From an uncultured Pseudomonadota bacterium (GTDB taxonomy: Bacteria; Myxococcota_A; UBA796; SXON01): a stretch of 64,000 nucleotides of DNA. The notes beneath the pieces are model-generated. The model ran no database searches, was not told the origin of the DNA, and saw only the letters and a list, made by a program, of their open reading frames with translations. This document shows positions 41,538 through 51,348 of this stretch, piece after piece. Location: assembly GCA_903885375.1 (NCBI GenBank), contig CAISIK010000014.1:124001-188000 (forward strand), in the 5' to 3' direction. Both the position numbers and the translations under genes were made by a program. Numbering within the stretch: position 1 is the first letter of the stretch; each line of letters begins with the position of its first letter.

Positions 41538-43382
41538 CTACTGGCGGGGAACTTCGAGCTCGATGGTGTGCTGGCGGAGCTGCTCCGCGAGCGCCCAGTC
41601 GGCCCGGTTGCCGCTCGGCGGCAGCTCGGGGAGCCGCAGCTCGGCGGGCGCCTGCACGAGCAGGATGCGCGTGACCTGGTTCAACGCGGTCGCCTTGATG
41701 CGCACGAGCCCCGGCGTGAGGCCGGCGGTGTAGTAGACCTGCGCCACGCCCGCGGCGCTCGTCGTTGCCGCGGCGGGAATGCTCCCATCGCCGGACTCGA
41801 TCACGAACTCCACCGGCACGCCCGCCACCGGGTACCCGAACTCATCCACGGTGGCCACGCTCACCAGCGTGGAGGAGAGGCCATCGTTGAGGAGCCGCGG
41901 GTCGCGCGGCACGAGCAGGAGGCGGTAGAGCGGGTTGCCGGTGACGGGCATCGTGGCGGAGACGGTCAGCTCCACTGCACGTTTTCCCGTGACATCGAAC
42001 GTGGCCACGTAGTCGCCCTTGCCGGCATCCTTGACGACACCGTTGAGACGGGCGCCGTTGGCGGAGAGGGCGAGCGTGCGCCCGGGGAGCCCGGCGCCAT
42101 CGGCGCCCGACAGGTGGGTGAGCAGCTTGAACGACTCCGCGTTGGCCGGCAGGACGGCAGGCGTGGGTGTGGCGGTGATGGTGGAGACGGGCGAGCCCAC
42201 GAGCGACACCTTGATGGGGGAGGCCACGCGGCCAGCGCCGCTGAGCAGCTCGGCGCCGAGGAGGAGCGTAGTGGCGACCGCGCTGTTGGGCGGCGTGAGC
42301 ACCGCCTCGTAGATGCCGCCGCCGAGGTGGCGGGCGGGGCCCACCACTCCCGCGGAGGTGGTGAACTGGACCTGCGCGGTGGTGTCGGGCTTGCCGTCGG
42401 GGAGGATGACGGAAGCGTGCACGAGCACCTGCACCCGCGCGTCGGCCGGCACGCCCGTGGGCGTGGGGAAGAGGCCGATTCGGGGCGCTTCGGCGAGCTT
42501 GAGGTCGAGCGGCTCCCGGACGCTTTGCCCGTCGGCGGTGACCGAGAGCTTCTCCGCGTTGGTGACGCCCGGCTGGAGCAGCACGGGCACCTTCGCGACG
42601 CCGCGCTTGTCGGCCGGAACGGGGCCGAACTGCTGCTCGCCGATCTTCACCACCACCTCCGACTTCGGCGTGCCGTTCACGGTGAGGATGGAGCGCGCGG
42701 CCATCGGCAGCGCGATGGCGGCGAGGCTGTGCTGGGGGTCGGCGCGGTCCACCACGGTGATCAGCACCGTTTGCGGATTGGTGGTGGTGGGCACGCGGTA
42801 GAGCGCGCTAAACTGGCCGCCGCCGAGGTGCGTGATGTTCTCCACGCTGCCGGCGGAGGCGCGGATGTCGAGGTCCACGCCGGTGAGGGCCTGCCGGTCG
42901 CCACTGGCGAGCCGCACGGAGATGGTGGCGGTGGCATCCTCGCCGAGGGTGAGCCGCGCCGGCGTGACCGTGGCCTGGAGCTGGTGGGTGCGCGACGGCA
43001 CGATGGGGAAGGGCCAGGAGCCCGAGAAATTCTCCTTGCCGATCTTCCCCTTCAGCGTGAGCGTGGCTTCCACCGGCGCATCCACTCGCGGCGGCGTGTA
43101 CTCCATGCGGTAGAGGCCCCCGCCCACATCCACGAGCGAACCCACGGCGCCGGTGGTGGTGGTGCCCTTCATCACGAGGCCGGTGAGCGGCGCACCGTCG
43201 GGGCCGAGCGCGAGGAGGTTCAGCGCGGCGGTGGTGGTGCCATCGCCCACGATGCCGTTGGCGGGCAGGAGCTCCATCACGCGCTTGCCCGTGAAGGCGA
43301 CGGGCTCATCGGCCTCGGCGTGCGCGCAGGAGAGCGCAGGGAGCGACAAGGCCAGCAGGAGGGCGGTTGCGGACGGGCTCAC
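41538..43382 (-). CDS. Exported multi-domain Ig-like (invasin/Big-type) protein
   Basis: A 614-residue protein from GTG 43382, with a GGAG site six bases upstream and a Sec leader (MSPSATALLLALSLPALSCAHA; a lipobox LSC is also possible). The mature part is a series of beta-sandwich domains of about 90-100 residues, each with patterns such as GGGLYRMEYTPPRVDAPVEATLTL, GGGQFSALYRVPTTT and GGGIYEAVLTPPNSA. The last resembles the Big_1 group: LVSVATVDEFGYPVAGVPVEFVIESGDGSIP. No transmembrane barrel or catalytic motif. It is downstream of the OmpA/TSP3 gene on the same strand (77-base gap), so both likely build part of the cell surface. Confidence 0.75.
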   Translation of the reverse strand: MSPSATALLLALSLPALSCAHAEADEPVAFTGKRVMELLPANGIVGDGTTTAALNLLALGPDGAPLTGLVMKGTTTTGAVGSLVDVGGGLYRMEYTPPRVDAPVEATLTLKGKIGKENFSGSWPFPIVPSRTHQLQATVTPARLTLGEDATATISVRLASGDRQALTGVDLDIRASAGSVENITHLGGGQFSALYRVPTTTNPQTVLITVVDRADPQHSLAAIALPMAARSILTVNGTPKSEVVVKIGEQQFGPVPADKRGVAKVPVLLQPGVTNAEKLSVTADGQSVREPLDLKLAEAPRIGLFPTPTGVPADARVQVLVHASVILPDGKPDTTAQVQFTTSAGVVGPARHLGGGIYEAVLTPPNSAVATTLLLGAELLSGAGRVASPIKVSLVGSPVSTITATPTPAVLPANAESFKLLTHLSGADGAGLPGRTLALSANGARLNGVVKDAGKGDYVATFDVTGKRAVELTVSATMPVTGNPLYRLLLVPRDPRLLNDGLSSTLVSVATVDEFGYPVAGVPVEFVIESGDGSIPAAATTSAAGVAQVYYTAGLTPGLVRIKATALNQVTRILLVQAPAELRLPELPPSGNRADWALAEQLRQHTIELEVPRQ

Positions 43383-43459
43383 GGGGGCTCCGGGGAATGC
43401 GCGCTTAACTCGACACCCGGCGCCGTCCGGATGCTCCGGCGGATCCGTTCGATGCGGGC

Positions 43460-44755
43460 TCATTCGCTGCGGGTCGTCACCCGGAATTCCACGCGGCGGT
43501 TCTCGGCCCGGCCGGCGTCGGTGTCGTTCTCGGCGATCGGGCGTGTTTCGCCATGGCCCACGGCCGTGAGCCGATCGGCGCTCACGCCTGCGAGCACCAG
43601 CCAGCGGACCACGGCGTCCGCTCGATCCTGGGAGAGCTGGAGGTTGGCGGCCGGGTCGCCCAGGTTGTCGGTGTGACCCTGCACCTCCACCACGATCTCC
43701 GGGTGGCGGAGCAGCGCTTCCGCGCCGAGCTCCAGCACCCGGCGGGAGGACGAGCGGATCTCGGCGTTGCCGGTCTCGAAGGTGATGCCGCGGATCACGC
43801 CGGCGAAGTCGCGCAGGTCTTCCGGGGGCTCGTCGGGGCAGCCATCGTCGTCGCGGTAGCTGTTCACGGTCTCGGCGTCGGCGCGGCAGCGGTCCTTGCG
43901 GTCGAGCACGCCGTCGCCGTCGTTGTCGGGGTCGGGGCAGCCGTCCCCATCGTCGAACCCGTCCTGATCCTCGGGTTCGTTCGCGCAGGTGTCGCGGGTG
44001 TCGCGCACACCGTCGCCGTCGTTGTCGGGGTCGGGGCAGCCGTCGCCGTCCATGAAGTCGTCCAGGTCCTCCGCCTCGTCGGAGCAGCGGTCCGCTTCGC
44101 CGATCACGCCGTCACCATCGGGGTCCTTGCCGCTGGCGCGCGGGGTGCCCTCGGGCTCCTCGGCCGGCTCCGGGGGCGGCGCCGCGTTGGGGGGCGCGGC
44201 CCGGAGATCGATGCCCAGCGTCCACTCCACCGCGGAGTCGAGCGGCTCGCCCGAGCGCGTGGGATCGCCGCCGAAGCTGCCGGTCCAGCGAACGTCGCCG
44301 CGAACGTGCAGGGGCCCCGCCACCCAGAGCGTCATGCCGACGCCGCCGTGGAGGTGGGGCACGGTGGCCGGGTTCCGGTACAGCGGCAGCGCCTTCGGGC
44401 TGTCCTCGGGCATCGCGGCCGGCACCTCGACGGCGCTCCACATCAGGCCCACGCCGGCGCCGGCGAAGAGGTCGGCGCGCCGGTCGGGCGTGGCGTGCAC
44501 GAGCGCGCCCAGCCGCGCGGTGGTGCGGGAGTAGGCGTAGTCGCTGTCCACCCGGAGGGTGCCCTGGTTCGTGGAGAGCTCGCCTTCGAGGTCGAACGCG
44601 GGCACGAGCGTGATCCCCACGCGGCCCATGCCCTGAAACGACGTGGCGAGCTGGTTCTCCTCGTCCGTGAGGTACTGACCGAGGAAGAGGCCGGCCGTGG
44701 GGGAGACGGTCGCGGCGGAGGCCGCCGCGAGGAGGTGCAGGAGGGGGGGGATCAT
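43460..44755 (-). CDS. OmpA-family outer-membrane protein with TSP3 calcium repeats
   Basis: A 431-residue protein with a short leader (cleavage near SAA). Residues about 20-190 form an N-terminal beta-barrel-like domain. Residues about 215-305 hold thrombospondin type 3 repeats of the kind DPDNDGDGVRDTRDTC and DGDGCPDPDNDGDGV, which bind calcium. Residues 320-431 are an OmpA/MotB peptidoglycan-binding domain: ITFETGNAEIRSSSRRVL, VEVQGHTDNLGDPAANLQLSQDRADAV and HGETRPIAENDTDAGRAENRRVEF. All conserved Asp and Arg contacts are present. It tethers the outer membrane to peptidoglycan. It diverges from a barrel-ended Ig-like protein gene 34 bases away. Confidence 0.92.
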   Translation of the reverse strand: MIPPLLHLLAAASAATVSPTAGLFLGQYLTDEENQLATSFQGMGRVGITLVPAFDLEGELSTNQGTLRVDSDYAYSRTTARLGALVHATPDRRADLFAGAGVGLMWSAVEVPAAMPEDSPKALPLYRNPATVPHLHGGVGMTLWVAGPLHVRGDVRWTGSFGGDPTRSGEPLDSAVEWTLGIDLRAAPPNAAPPPEPAEEPEGTPRASGKDPDGDGVIGEADRCSDEAEDLDDFMDGDGCPDPDNDGDGVRDTRDTCANEPEDQDGFDDGDGCPDPDNDGDGVLDRKDRCRADAETVNSYRDDDGCPDEPPEDLRDFAGVIRGITFETGNAEIRSSSRRVLELGAEALLRHPEIVVEVQGHTDNLGDPAANLQLSQDRADAVVRWLVLAGVSADRLTAVGHGETRPIAENDTDAGRAENRRVEFRVTTRSE

Positions 44756-44778
44756 CGGCGGGACCGTCGACAGGATAC

Positions 44779-44790
44779 CCTGCCGGCAGG
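44779..44790. promoter_or_regulatory. cctgccggcagg palindrome at the start of the barrel-ended surface protein
   Basis: A perfect 12-base palindrome in the 34-base gap between divergent OmpA-like and Ig-like genes, reaching the proposed GTG start at 44790. Could be an operator or could occlude the ribosome-binding site of the plus-strand gene. Confidence 0.35.
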
Positions 44791-47195
44791 TGTTGTGGCT
44801 CCTGGCGAGTGCCGTGGCCGCCGAGCTCCTCGTGTGGGTGCCGGCTGGCGCTGTCGAGATCGGCGCGCGCTCGCAGGTCGGGGTGTGGTGCGCCGATTGC
44901 GGTGGGCCGATCGCGGCCTCCGAGCTCCGGGTGAGCGGTGCGGCGGTGCTCGGTTCGCGGGAGGTCGCGGGCGGTGCGCTGCTGCTCGACCTCGCGCCGC
45001 CCGAGGGACGTTCGCTGGAGATCGCCGCCCCGGGCCGTCCGGGCTCGCCGAGCGCCGCGATCGCCGTCGCGCTCCCGCCCGCCCCCGCCGTAGATCTGCT
45101 CCTCCCCGCCGAGGTGGCCCTCCCCGAGGGGAGCGTGGAGCTGAAGCTGCAGGCGCCGGCCGCGCTCGGCGCGGCCGACCTTCACGTGCAGGCCTCGGAG
45201 GGGGAGGTCGGGCCGGTTCGCGCCGCCCCCGATGGGTACGCCGTCACCCTGCGCCTCGCGCCCGACCGGGTGGCGCGCCCGCTGCTCGTCTCCGCGAGCC
45301 TCCGCTCCCAGCCCGGTACGCCCCCGGCATTCGCGGCCGCGCGGCTGCGCGCCCGGATCACGGCCAACATCGCCGCCGAAGCCGGCACGCGCATGACGAT
45401 CCGCCTCGGTGGCCGATCGTACGGCCCCTTCACGGCCGGCCCCGAAGGCACCGCCAACGTGTCGTTCGATGCCCACCCCGGCGAGAGCACCTACGAGCTC
45501 ACGGTGGCCGACGACCTCGGCAACACCCAGCGCCTCGTGCAGAACATCCCCGCCAGCCAGCGGCCCGTGCTGCTCGGCGCGGGCGTGGCCACCTCGCGGG
45601 GAGGGGAGCTGTGGATGGCCGCGACCGACGCCCGCGGGGCCGCATGGGCGGGGTCGCCGCCGGCGTGTCGTTCGGGGTCGGGCACGTCGGAGACCCCCTC
45701 CGCGCTCGATCGTGGCCGCTGGCGCTGGCCCACCGCCTCGGCGGGGGTCGCCGCGGGGTGCTCGCTTTCGGAGGCCAGCATCACGGTTCGCCTGCCCACG
45801 CCCCCGGCCGCGCCCGCCGCGCTTGCGGTGCGGGTGTACCCCGAGGTGCTCTCGGCCGACTTCCCGCTGGCGGAGGTGCAGGCGTCGCTCCTCGATGCGG
45901 CCGGCGAGCGCGTGACGCCCGACGGGCTGGAGCTCGTGCCGGTGCACGGCGCGCTCTCCGGGCGACAGAGCTCCGGCAACGCCTACCGCTTCGAGTACGA
46001 CGGCACCGGTGCGGCCGCGCTCGGCGGCGATCAGCTCCGCGCGCGATGGTCGCCGCCGGCCGGGTCGGGCCCGCCGGCCGAGGTCCGGTTGTGCACGGGG
46101 CTGGGGCAGGCCGGCACGGTGGCCGTGGCCCGGGCGCTCGATGCCCTCGGCCGGCCGCTCGTGGGCGTGGAGATGGCGTTCGCCGCGGGCGCCGAGGCCT
46201 TGCCGCCCGTCGCCACCGATGCCCGAGGGTACGCGCGGGCCCTGCTCCCGGGGGGCAAGGCACGCCGCGTTCGTGCCCAGACCGGCGCGGCGGCCGCCGA
46301 AGCGCTCGCGCTCGACACGCTCCCCGGCGATGCCGGATGCATCGCCGCCGCCGAGCCCGGTCGGGCCGACCTCGACGGGCTGATCTCCATCCCGATCCGC
46401 AGCGGCCGCGTGCGCCAGGTCTTCCTCGACACCGAGCCCGCCACCCTCACGCTCGGCCCGGGCGCCACCGCGCGGATTCGCACCCGGATGCTCGATTCGG
46501 CGGGGGCGCCCGTGCGCGATGAGCCGCTCAAGCTCGAAGCCTCCGAGGGGGTCGTCTCCGCCCCCACCCTCCAGCCCGACGGGTCGTTCGTCGCGGAGTT
46601 CACGCCCGCGCCCAGCCCGGCGGCGCGGCAGGTGCGGATCTCGGCGAACACCTCCGCGGGCACCGTGGCCACCACGCTCTCCGTCGCACCGCGGCCGGTG
46701 AGGGGGTTGGCGTGGGCCGCCGCCGGGTGGACCTCCAACTTCTCCGCCGTGTCGAGCCCCTGGGCGTCCGTCGGCTTCGAACACCGCCTGCCCCTCGCCG
46801 GCCTCTCGCTCCGCGGCGGCGCCGGGCTCTACGGTCTCGACACCACCGTGACGGACGGGGAGCAGAAGGTCCACGCGCAGGGCACCTTCTTCCCCATCGA
46901 GCTTGGCGTCACGCTCAGCGATCGCGGGCCGCGGTTCTCGCTGGGCGCCGGCCTCGGCGTCGTCATCGTCCCGTACACGCTCACCGCCGACTATGCCGAT
47001 GGGGAGAGGGTCGGCGGCGCCGGGCTGGCTCCGCCGGGAGTGGACGTGCATGGCGCGGCGGGATGGCGCATCGGGCAGACCGAGCTGTTCACCGAGGTTG
47101 CGTACCTGCTCTACCTGGCGCCCGAGGGCCCGGTCACCGTGGCCGGAAATGCTGGTGGTCTTCGCGTGATCGGCGGTTATCGGCTACTCTACTGA
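44790..47195 (+). CDS. Ig-like surface protein with a C-terminal outer-membrane barrel
   Basis: About 801 residues, GTG start (uncertain) with leader VLWLLASAVAAELLVWVPAGA. The middle is a run of beta-sandwich domains: for example LGGRSYGPFTAGPEGTANVSFDAHPGESTYELTVADDLGN and LTLGPGATARIRTRMLDSAGAPVRDEPLKLEAS seen as separate blocks. From about residue 633 there are aromatic-bounded strands (SPWASVGFEHRLPL, LSLRGGAGLYGLDTTV, AQGTFFPIELGVTLSD, RFSLGAGLGVVIVPYTLTADY) ending in RVIGGYRLLY. A terminal aromatic is the usual barrel insertion signal. Passenger plus C-terminal barrel suggests an autotransporter- or adhesin-like topology. Followed 2 bases later by a large lipoprotein gene. Confidence 0.65.
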   Translation: MLWLLASAVAAELLVWVPAGAVEIGARSQVGVWCADCGGPIAASELRVSGAAVLGSREVAGGALLLDLAPPEGRSLEIAAPGRPGSPSAAIAVALPPAPAVDLLLPAEVALPEGSVELKLQAPAALGAADLHVQASEGEVGPVRAAPDGYAVTLRLAPDRVARPLLVSASLRSQPGTPPAFAAARLRARITANIAAEAGTRMTIRLGGRSYGPFTAGPEGTANVSFDAHPGESTYELTVADDLGNTQRLVQNIPASQRPVLLGAGVATSRGGELWMAATDARGAAWAGSPPACRSGSGTSETPSALDRGRWRWPTASAGVAAGCSLSEASITVRLPTPPAAPAALAVRVYPEVLSADFPLAEVQASLLDAAGERVTPDGLELVPVHGALSGRQSSGNAYRFEYDGTGAAALGGDQLRARWSPPAGSGPPAEVRLCTGLGQAGTVAVARALDALGRPLVGVEMAFAAGAEALPPVATDARGYARALLPGGKARRVRAQTGAAAAEALALDTLPGDAGCIAAAEPGRADLDGLISIPIRSGRVRQVFLDTEPATLTLGPGATARIRTRMLDSAGAPVRDEPLKLEASEGVVSAPTLQPDGSFVAEFTPAPSPAARQVRISANTSAGTVATTLSVAPRPVRGLAWAAAGWTSNFSAVSSPWASVGFEHRLPLAGLSLRGGAGLYGLDTTVTDGEQKVHAQGTFFPIELGVTLSDRGPRFSLGAGLGVVIVPYTLTADYADGERVGGAGLAPPGVDVHGAAGWRIGQTELFTEVAYLLYLAPEGPVTVAGNAGGLRVIGGYRLLY

Positions 47196-47197
47196 GG

Positions 47198-50100
47198 ATG
47201 GGAACGCTCTTCGCGCTGGTGATCGCCTGCGCGCCGGTGGCGCGGGATCCCGACGTTCGGGCGGTCACCCCTTCCAAGGGCTGGGGCGGCGAGGCCACCG
47301 ACATCGTCATCGAAGGCGAGCACCTCCTGCCCGTGGTTTCACTCGGGGCCGAAGCGCCCGTGGGCGGCAGCTTCGCGGTGTGGATCGAAGGGCCGGAAGG
47401 CGCGGCGGATCCTGGCTCCGTGGAGCTTCGGGGCGTGCAGCGGCTCGACAGCAACACCGTTACCGCCGAGGTTCCCGCGGGCGTGGAGCCCGGGCTCTAC
47501 GACCTCCGCGTCCGCACGCCCGCCGGCGGGGAGGACACGCTCCCCGGCGCCTACCGGGTCACCGTCACCCGCGCCGACCACCTCGCGTTCTCCGTCACCC
47601 GCGCCTCGTGGGAGCTCGGCGAGTTCGCCACGCTGCTCCTGTCGGTGCTCGCGCCCGATGACTCGCTGGTTGCCACCGACATGGTCGTGGAGGTCGAGGC
47701 GGAGTCGCCCACGGAGGCGGCTGGCATCGAGTTCGCGGAGGCCCAGCTCGGGCACCAGGAGGCCTTCGCAGGCGGGGCCGGCATCCGCGGCTCCCTCGGG
47801 CCCGACGGGGAGGGCACGGTGCTGGTGCGGTCCACGTTGGCCGACGATGTGCTCTTCACAGCCCGGGCGGTAGGGGAGGAGGGGGTCGACGATGCGAGCC
47901 TGCTCCTGAGCTGGCAGACGGGGTCGCTCAACGAGCTCGATGTCACGCTGCCGTTCTCGCCCTTCCGGGCCGAGGCGCACGTGCCGTTCACCATCCACAT
48001 CGCCCTGCGCGACGAGTTCGGCAACCTCCTGCCCGATGCGGCGGCCCGCGTGTCGCTCAGCGATGACTGCGATGGGCTGCGCACGATCGTGGACCTCGTG
48101 GGCGAGGCGAACGTGGAGGTGGTGCTCGACACCGCCTGTGCGGAGAACCACATCACGCTCTTCAACACCTCGGGCGAGGTGGCGTCGGAGGCCTTCGAGG
48201 TCGTGGCCGGCGACCACGCCGGGTACCGGGTGACGGCGGCCCCCGGAAGCGACGTCCAGGCCGGCGTCACCCCGGTGCTCGTGGCCGTGGAGGCGGTCGA
48301 CGCCTGGGGCAACCACATCGACGAGCAGGCGGCGCCGCTCACGCTTGGGGATGCCCTCGGCGGGCTGGACCCGCGCTCCTCCTGCCCCGACACGATGGAC
48401 GGCGTGGCGTTCTGCACTGCGTGGCTCCTCCGGGCGGGCAGCGACACCGTCACCGTGACCGACGATCTCGGCCTCGCCGGCACCTCCAACGCCGTGGTCG
48501 TGGAGCCCGCCGCGGCTTCGAGCGTGGTGGTCGAGCCGGCCGCCCTCGCCACCATCGCGGGCAACGAGGTGGGCGTCGTGGTGACCGTGCTCGATGCCTT
48601 CGCGAACGTCGTGGAGATCGAGCCCGGCGGGGTCGATGCGGTCACCTTCACCGACGACACGGGCACGATCGCCTGCGCGTGGACCGGCCCCGTGGGCGAC
48701 GGGAGCCACGCCTTCGACTGCCGCATCACCGGCGCGTCCGACGCCGACAGCATCACGGCCGAGCTCGCGCGCATGGGCGTCTCGGGCACCGCAGCCGAGC
48801 CCGTCGTGGTGCACAACGCCGAGCTGGCCGACGTGGACGTGGGGGTGCCCGCCAGCGTGGTGGCCGGCGCGCCTTTCGCCCTCACGCTCCGCGGGTTCGA
48901 CGTGTACGGGAACCCCTACCTGCGGCAGACCGACCCGGTGCTCGACCTCGACGACAGCACCGGCACGCTCTCGGTCACCACGGCCACGCTCGGGAGCAGC
49001 GGCGAGATCACCACCACGGGCGCGATCAAGCTGGCGAGCGGGTCGGCGCGCGTTCGGGCCCGGCAGGCGGGCACGCTGCTCGGGAGCTCGTCGCCGATGG
49101 TGGTCAGCGCCGGAACGCCCGCGAACCTCGCGGTCGAGGTGGCCCCCTGGGTGGGGGTCGGGGAGTCGCTGGACGTCACCGCGTATGCCGTGGATGCCTG
49201 GGGCAACGCCGTGGCGAGCCACACCGGCACGCTCTCGTTCAGCTCCACGGGCGATGCCTGCGGGTCGGCCACCGGGGTGGACCTCGTGGATGGCACCGCC
49301 ACGGCCAGCCTCGATTGTGCGGAGGTGCGCCTCGGCGCGCGGGTGTCCGCCTCCGATGGCACCCTCAGCGGCGACAGCGAGCTCTTCGACGTGGTCGATT
49401 TCACCTGCGCCGCCGGCCCCACGGCCGACCTGCTCCTCGCGGGCGGGGTGGACCCCGCCGTGTGCCTCGCGCTGGGCGAGGCCACCGTCGATGTCGATGC
49501 CACCGGCTCCTCGTCCTCCTCGGGGCTCGCGCTCTTCAGCTTCCTCGACGACGAGGACGTGCGCGTGCGCAACGCCCTCGGCACCGGCTCGTTCACCTGG
49601 GAGGGCGCGGGCGCGCACTACCTGCAGGCCCTGGTGGTCGATGCCCTCGGCTGCGCCGACGAGACCGACGGATGGGCGTGGCTCGGGGAGGATGACGGCG
49701 AGCCGACCGGCCCCGTCGCCCTGAGCTCCGATGCCGCCGAGGTGACCACGGGAGGGAGCGTGACGATCACGGCGGTGGCCCGCGACTGCACGGGCGATCT
49801 CGCCGTGGGGCAGTCGTTGCTGGTCCGCGCCGATCTCGGCGAGGCGGGCGGCGCGGCCAGCGGCACGGGCCTCACCCTCACGCTCGATGCGGCGGGGGAG
49901 GGCTCGCTCACGTGGTCGTTCCCGGCCGGGCACGCGGCCGACGCCACGTTCTTCGCGGGCACCGACACCCTCGGCGCGTACGGCACCGTCGGCGTCTCCG
50001 TGACCCAGGACAGCGCGCGGCCCCACCTCATCGACGCCGAACCGGCCGGCATCTGGAGCGACACCGTCGAGGAGCTTCGGCTCACGTTCGACGAGGCGCT

Positions 50101-50683
50101 GCTGGAGTCCACCATCACCGGGGTGACGGTGACCGGTCCCGATGGCGATGTGCCGGTCACCGCCGCGCTCTCCGACACCGTGCTCGTGCTCACGCCGGCC
50201 ACCCCGATCGAGGCCGCCACGGGCGCCTTCACCGTCAACCTGCCCTCCAGCCTGCGCGACCTCGCCGGCAACCGCCTCGACGGGGCATGGACCGGCGCGG
50301 CCGCGGCCACCACAGTGTCGTTCGGCGATGTGGCCGACTCTCTCCCCACCCTCGCCGGGTGCGCCGCGGGCGCCACCGAGTTCCGGCCCGACGGCGACGA
50401 TGGGGCGGCCACCGAGAGCGAGGAGATCGAGATCACGCCGGTGGCGAGCGCGAGCCCCAGCTGGTGGGAGCTGCAGGTGGTCGACGACGCAGGCACCACG
50501 GTGCGGACCGCGCGGCTCGCCGGCACAACGGCCAGCGTTTCGTGGGATGGCCGGAACGACGACGGACGGGTCGCCGCGGCCGAGGAGTACAGCCTCGTGG
50601 TGTCGGCGGTCGACGCCGCCGACAACCGCGCCACCGCATGCACGCGGGGCGTTCGCCTCGCCCAACGCCTGGAGCTGCCATGA
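47198..50683 (+). CDS. Giant Ig-like repeat lipoprotein with IPT and FlgD-like ends
   Basis: A 1161-residue lipoprotein (MGTLFALVIACAP, lipobox IAC). The N-terminal domain VTPSKGWGGEATDIVIEGEHLLP resembles an IPT/TIG fold. It is followed by about eight Ig-like units with recurring VDAWGNHIDEQ, LDAFANVVEIE, FDVYGNPYLR and VDAWGNAVASH motifs. Near the end LTFDEALLESTITGVTV is of the Big_5/SbsA type, and WDGRNDDGRVAAAEEYSLVVSAVDAADN is a FlgD-like Ig domain. It is an elongated surface fibre by inference. It lies 2 bases after the barrel-ended protein gene, and its stop overlaps the start of a histidine kinase gene as ATGA. Confidence 0.75.
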   Translation: MGTLFALVIACAPVARDPDVRAVTPSKGWGGEATDIVIEGEHLLPVVSLGAEAPVGGSFAVWIEGPEGAADPGSVELRGVQRLDSNTVTAEVPAGVEPGLYDLRVRTPAGGEDTLPGAYRVTVTRADHLAFSVTRASWELGEFATLLLSVLAPDDSLVATDMVVEVEAESPTEAAGIEFAEAQLGHQEAFAGGAGIRGSLGPDGEGTVLVRSTLADDVLFTARAVGEEGVDDASLLLSWQTGSLNELDVTLPFSPFRAEAHVPFTIHIALRDEFGNLLPDAAARVSLSDDCDGLRTIVDLVGEANVEVVLDTACAENHITLFNTSGEVASEAFEVVAGDHAGYRVTAAPGSDVQAGVTPVLVAVEAVDAWGNHIDEQAAPLTLGDALGGLDPRSSCPDTMDGVAFCTAWLLRAGSDTVTVTDDLGLAGTSNAVVVEPAAASSVVVEPAALATIAGNEVGVVVTVLDAFANVVEIEPGGVDAVTFTDDTGTIACAWTGPVGDGSHAFDCRITGASDADSITAELARMGVSGTAAEPVVVHNAELADVDVGVPASVVAGAPFALTLRGFDVYGNPYLRQTDPVLDLDDSTGTLSVTTATLGSSGEITTTGAIKLASGSARVRARQAGTLLGSSSPMVVSAGTPANLAVEVAPWVGVGESLDVTAYAVDAWGNAVASHTGTLSFSSTGDACGSATGVDLVDGTATASLDCAEVRLGARVSASDGTLSGDSELFDVVDFTCAAGPTADLLLAGGVDPAVCLALGEATVDVDATGSSSSSGLALFSFLDDEDVRVRNALGTGSFTWEGAGAHYLQALVVDALGCADETDGWAWLGEDDGEPTGPVALSSDAAEVTTGGSVTITAVARDCTGDLAVGQSLLVRADLGEAGGAASGTGLTLTLDAAGEGSLTWSFPAGHAADATFFAGTDTLGAYGTVGVSVTQDSARPHLIDAEPAGIWSDTVEELRLTFDEALLESTITGVTVTGPDGDVPVTAALSDTVLVLTPATPIEAATGAFTVNLPSSLRDLAGNRLDGAWTGAAAATTVSFGDVADSLPTLAGCAAGATEFRPDGDDGAATESEEIEITPVASASPSWWELQVVDDAGTTVRTARLAGTTASVSWDGRNDDGRVAAAEEYSLVVSAVDAADNRATACTRGVRLAQRLELP

Positions 50684-51348
50684 GCGATCCGCGCGAGGGG
50701 GTGGAAGCCTGGCGGCTTGCCGAGCTCGGGCGCGAGGCCGCGGGCCTGGTGCACCAGCTGCGGCAGCCGCTCTTTGCGATCAAGAGCCTCATCCAGCTGG
50801 CCGAGGCGCAGCCCGCCGCCGCGCCCGCCCACCTTGCGGCGGCGCGGGAGCAGATGGAGGCCCTCGAACGGCTCGTCGCGAGCTGGTCGGATCTGTCGCG
50901 ACGCCCCGGCGCCGACGTGCAGACCTTCGATGTTCGCACCCCCGTGGAGAGCGCGCTCGTGCTGCTTCGGCTGCGCGGCGCGGCCGCGGGCGTGCGTGTG
51001 GAGGCGGAGCTCGGGCCCGGCTGCATGGTCCGCAGCAGCGCGGTGGGACTCCAGCAGGCGGTGGTCAACCTCGGTCAGAACGCGATCGAGGCGCTCGAGG
51101 GCCGCGCGGATGCGCGGTTGTTCGTGGGCGTGGAGGGCCCCGACATCGTGGTGATCGACAACGGGCCGGGCGTGCCCGCGGGCGTGCGCCAGCGGCTGTT
51201 CGTGCCTTTCGCGACCACGCGTGCGGCAGGTACCGGCCTCGGGTTGCCGCTGGCGAAGGCGCTGGTCGAGGGGGGAGGGGGTCGGCTCGTGATGGAGGAG
51301 GTCGAGAGCGGCGTGAAGTGGCGGATCGTGCTAGCCCCGGCGCCATGA
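50680..51348 (+). CDS. Small soluble histidine kinase
   Basis: A 222-residue kinase. The H-box is REAAGLVHQLRQPLFAIKS with phospho-acceptor H25. The ATPase region has NLGQNAIEALEG (N box), VVIDNGPGVPAG (G1), LFVPFATTRAAGTGLGL (F and G2 boxes). No transmembrane helix, PAS, GAF or other sensor domain is present, and no response regulator is next to it. Coupling by ATGA to the giant Ig-like lipoprotein gene upstream and to a TPR gene downstream suggests it senses through a partner protein, possibly the TPR protein. Confidence 0.88.
   Translation: MSDPREGVEAWRLAELGREAAGLVHQLRQPLFAIKSLIQLAEAQPAAAPAHLAAAREQMEALERLVASWSDLSRRPGADVQTFDVRTPVESALVLLRLRGAAAGVRVEAELGPGCMVRSSAVGLQQAVVNLGQNAIEALEGRADARLFVGVEGPDIVVIDNGPGVPAGVRQRLFVPFATTRAAGTGLGLPLAKALVEGGGGRLVMEEVESGVKWRIVLAPAP

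Noticed and set aside
43553..46522. A 989-codon plus-strand frame spanning the OmpA-like gene and the following surface gene.
   Set aside because: It crosses two real genes on opposite strands and becomes Arg/Ala/Pro-rich nonsense; the OmpA domain and the barrel protein explain the region.
47339..50665. A 1108-codon minus-strand frame over the giant Ig-like lipoprotein gene.
   Set aside because: Antisense shadow of GC-rich coding sequence; no recognisable domain and no ribosome-binding site.
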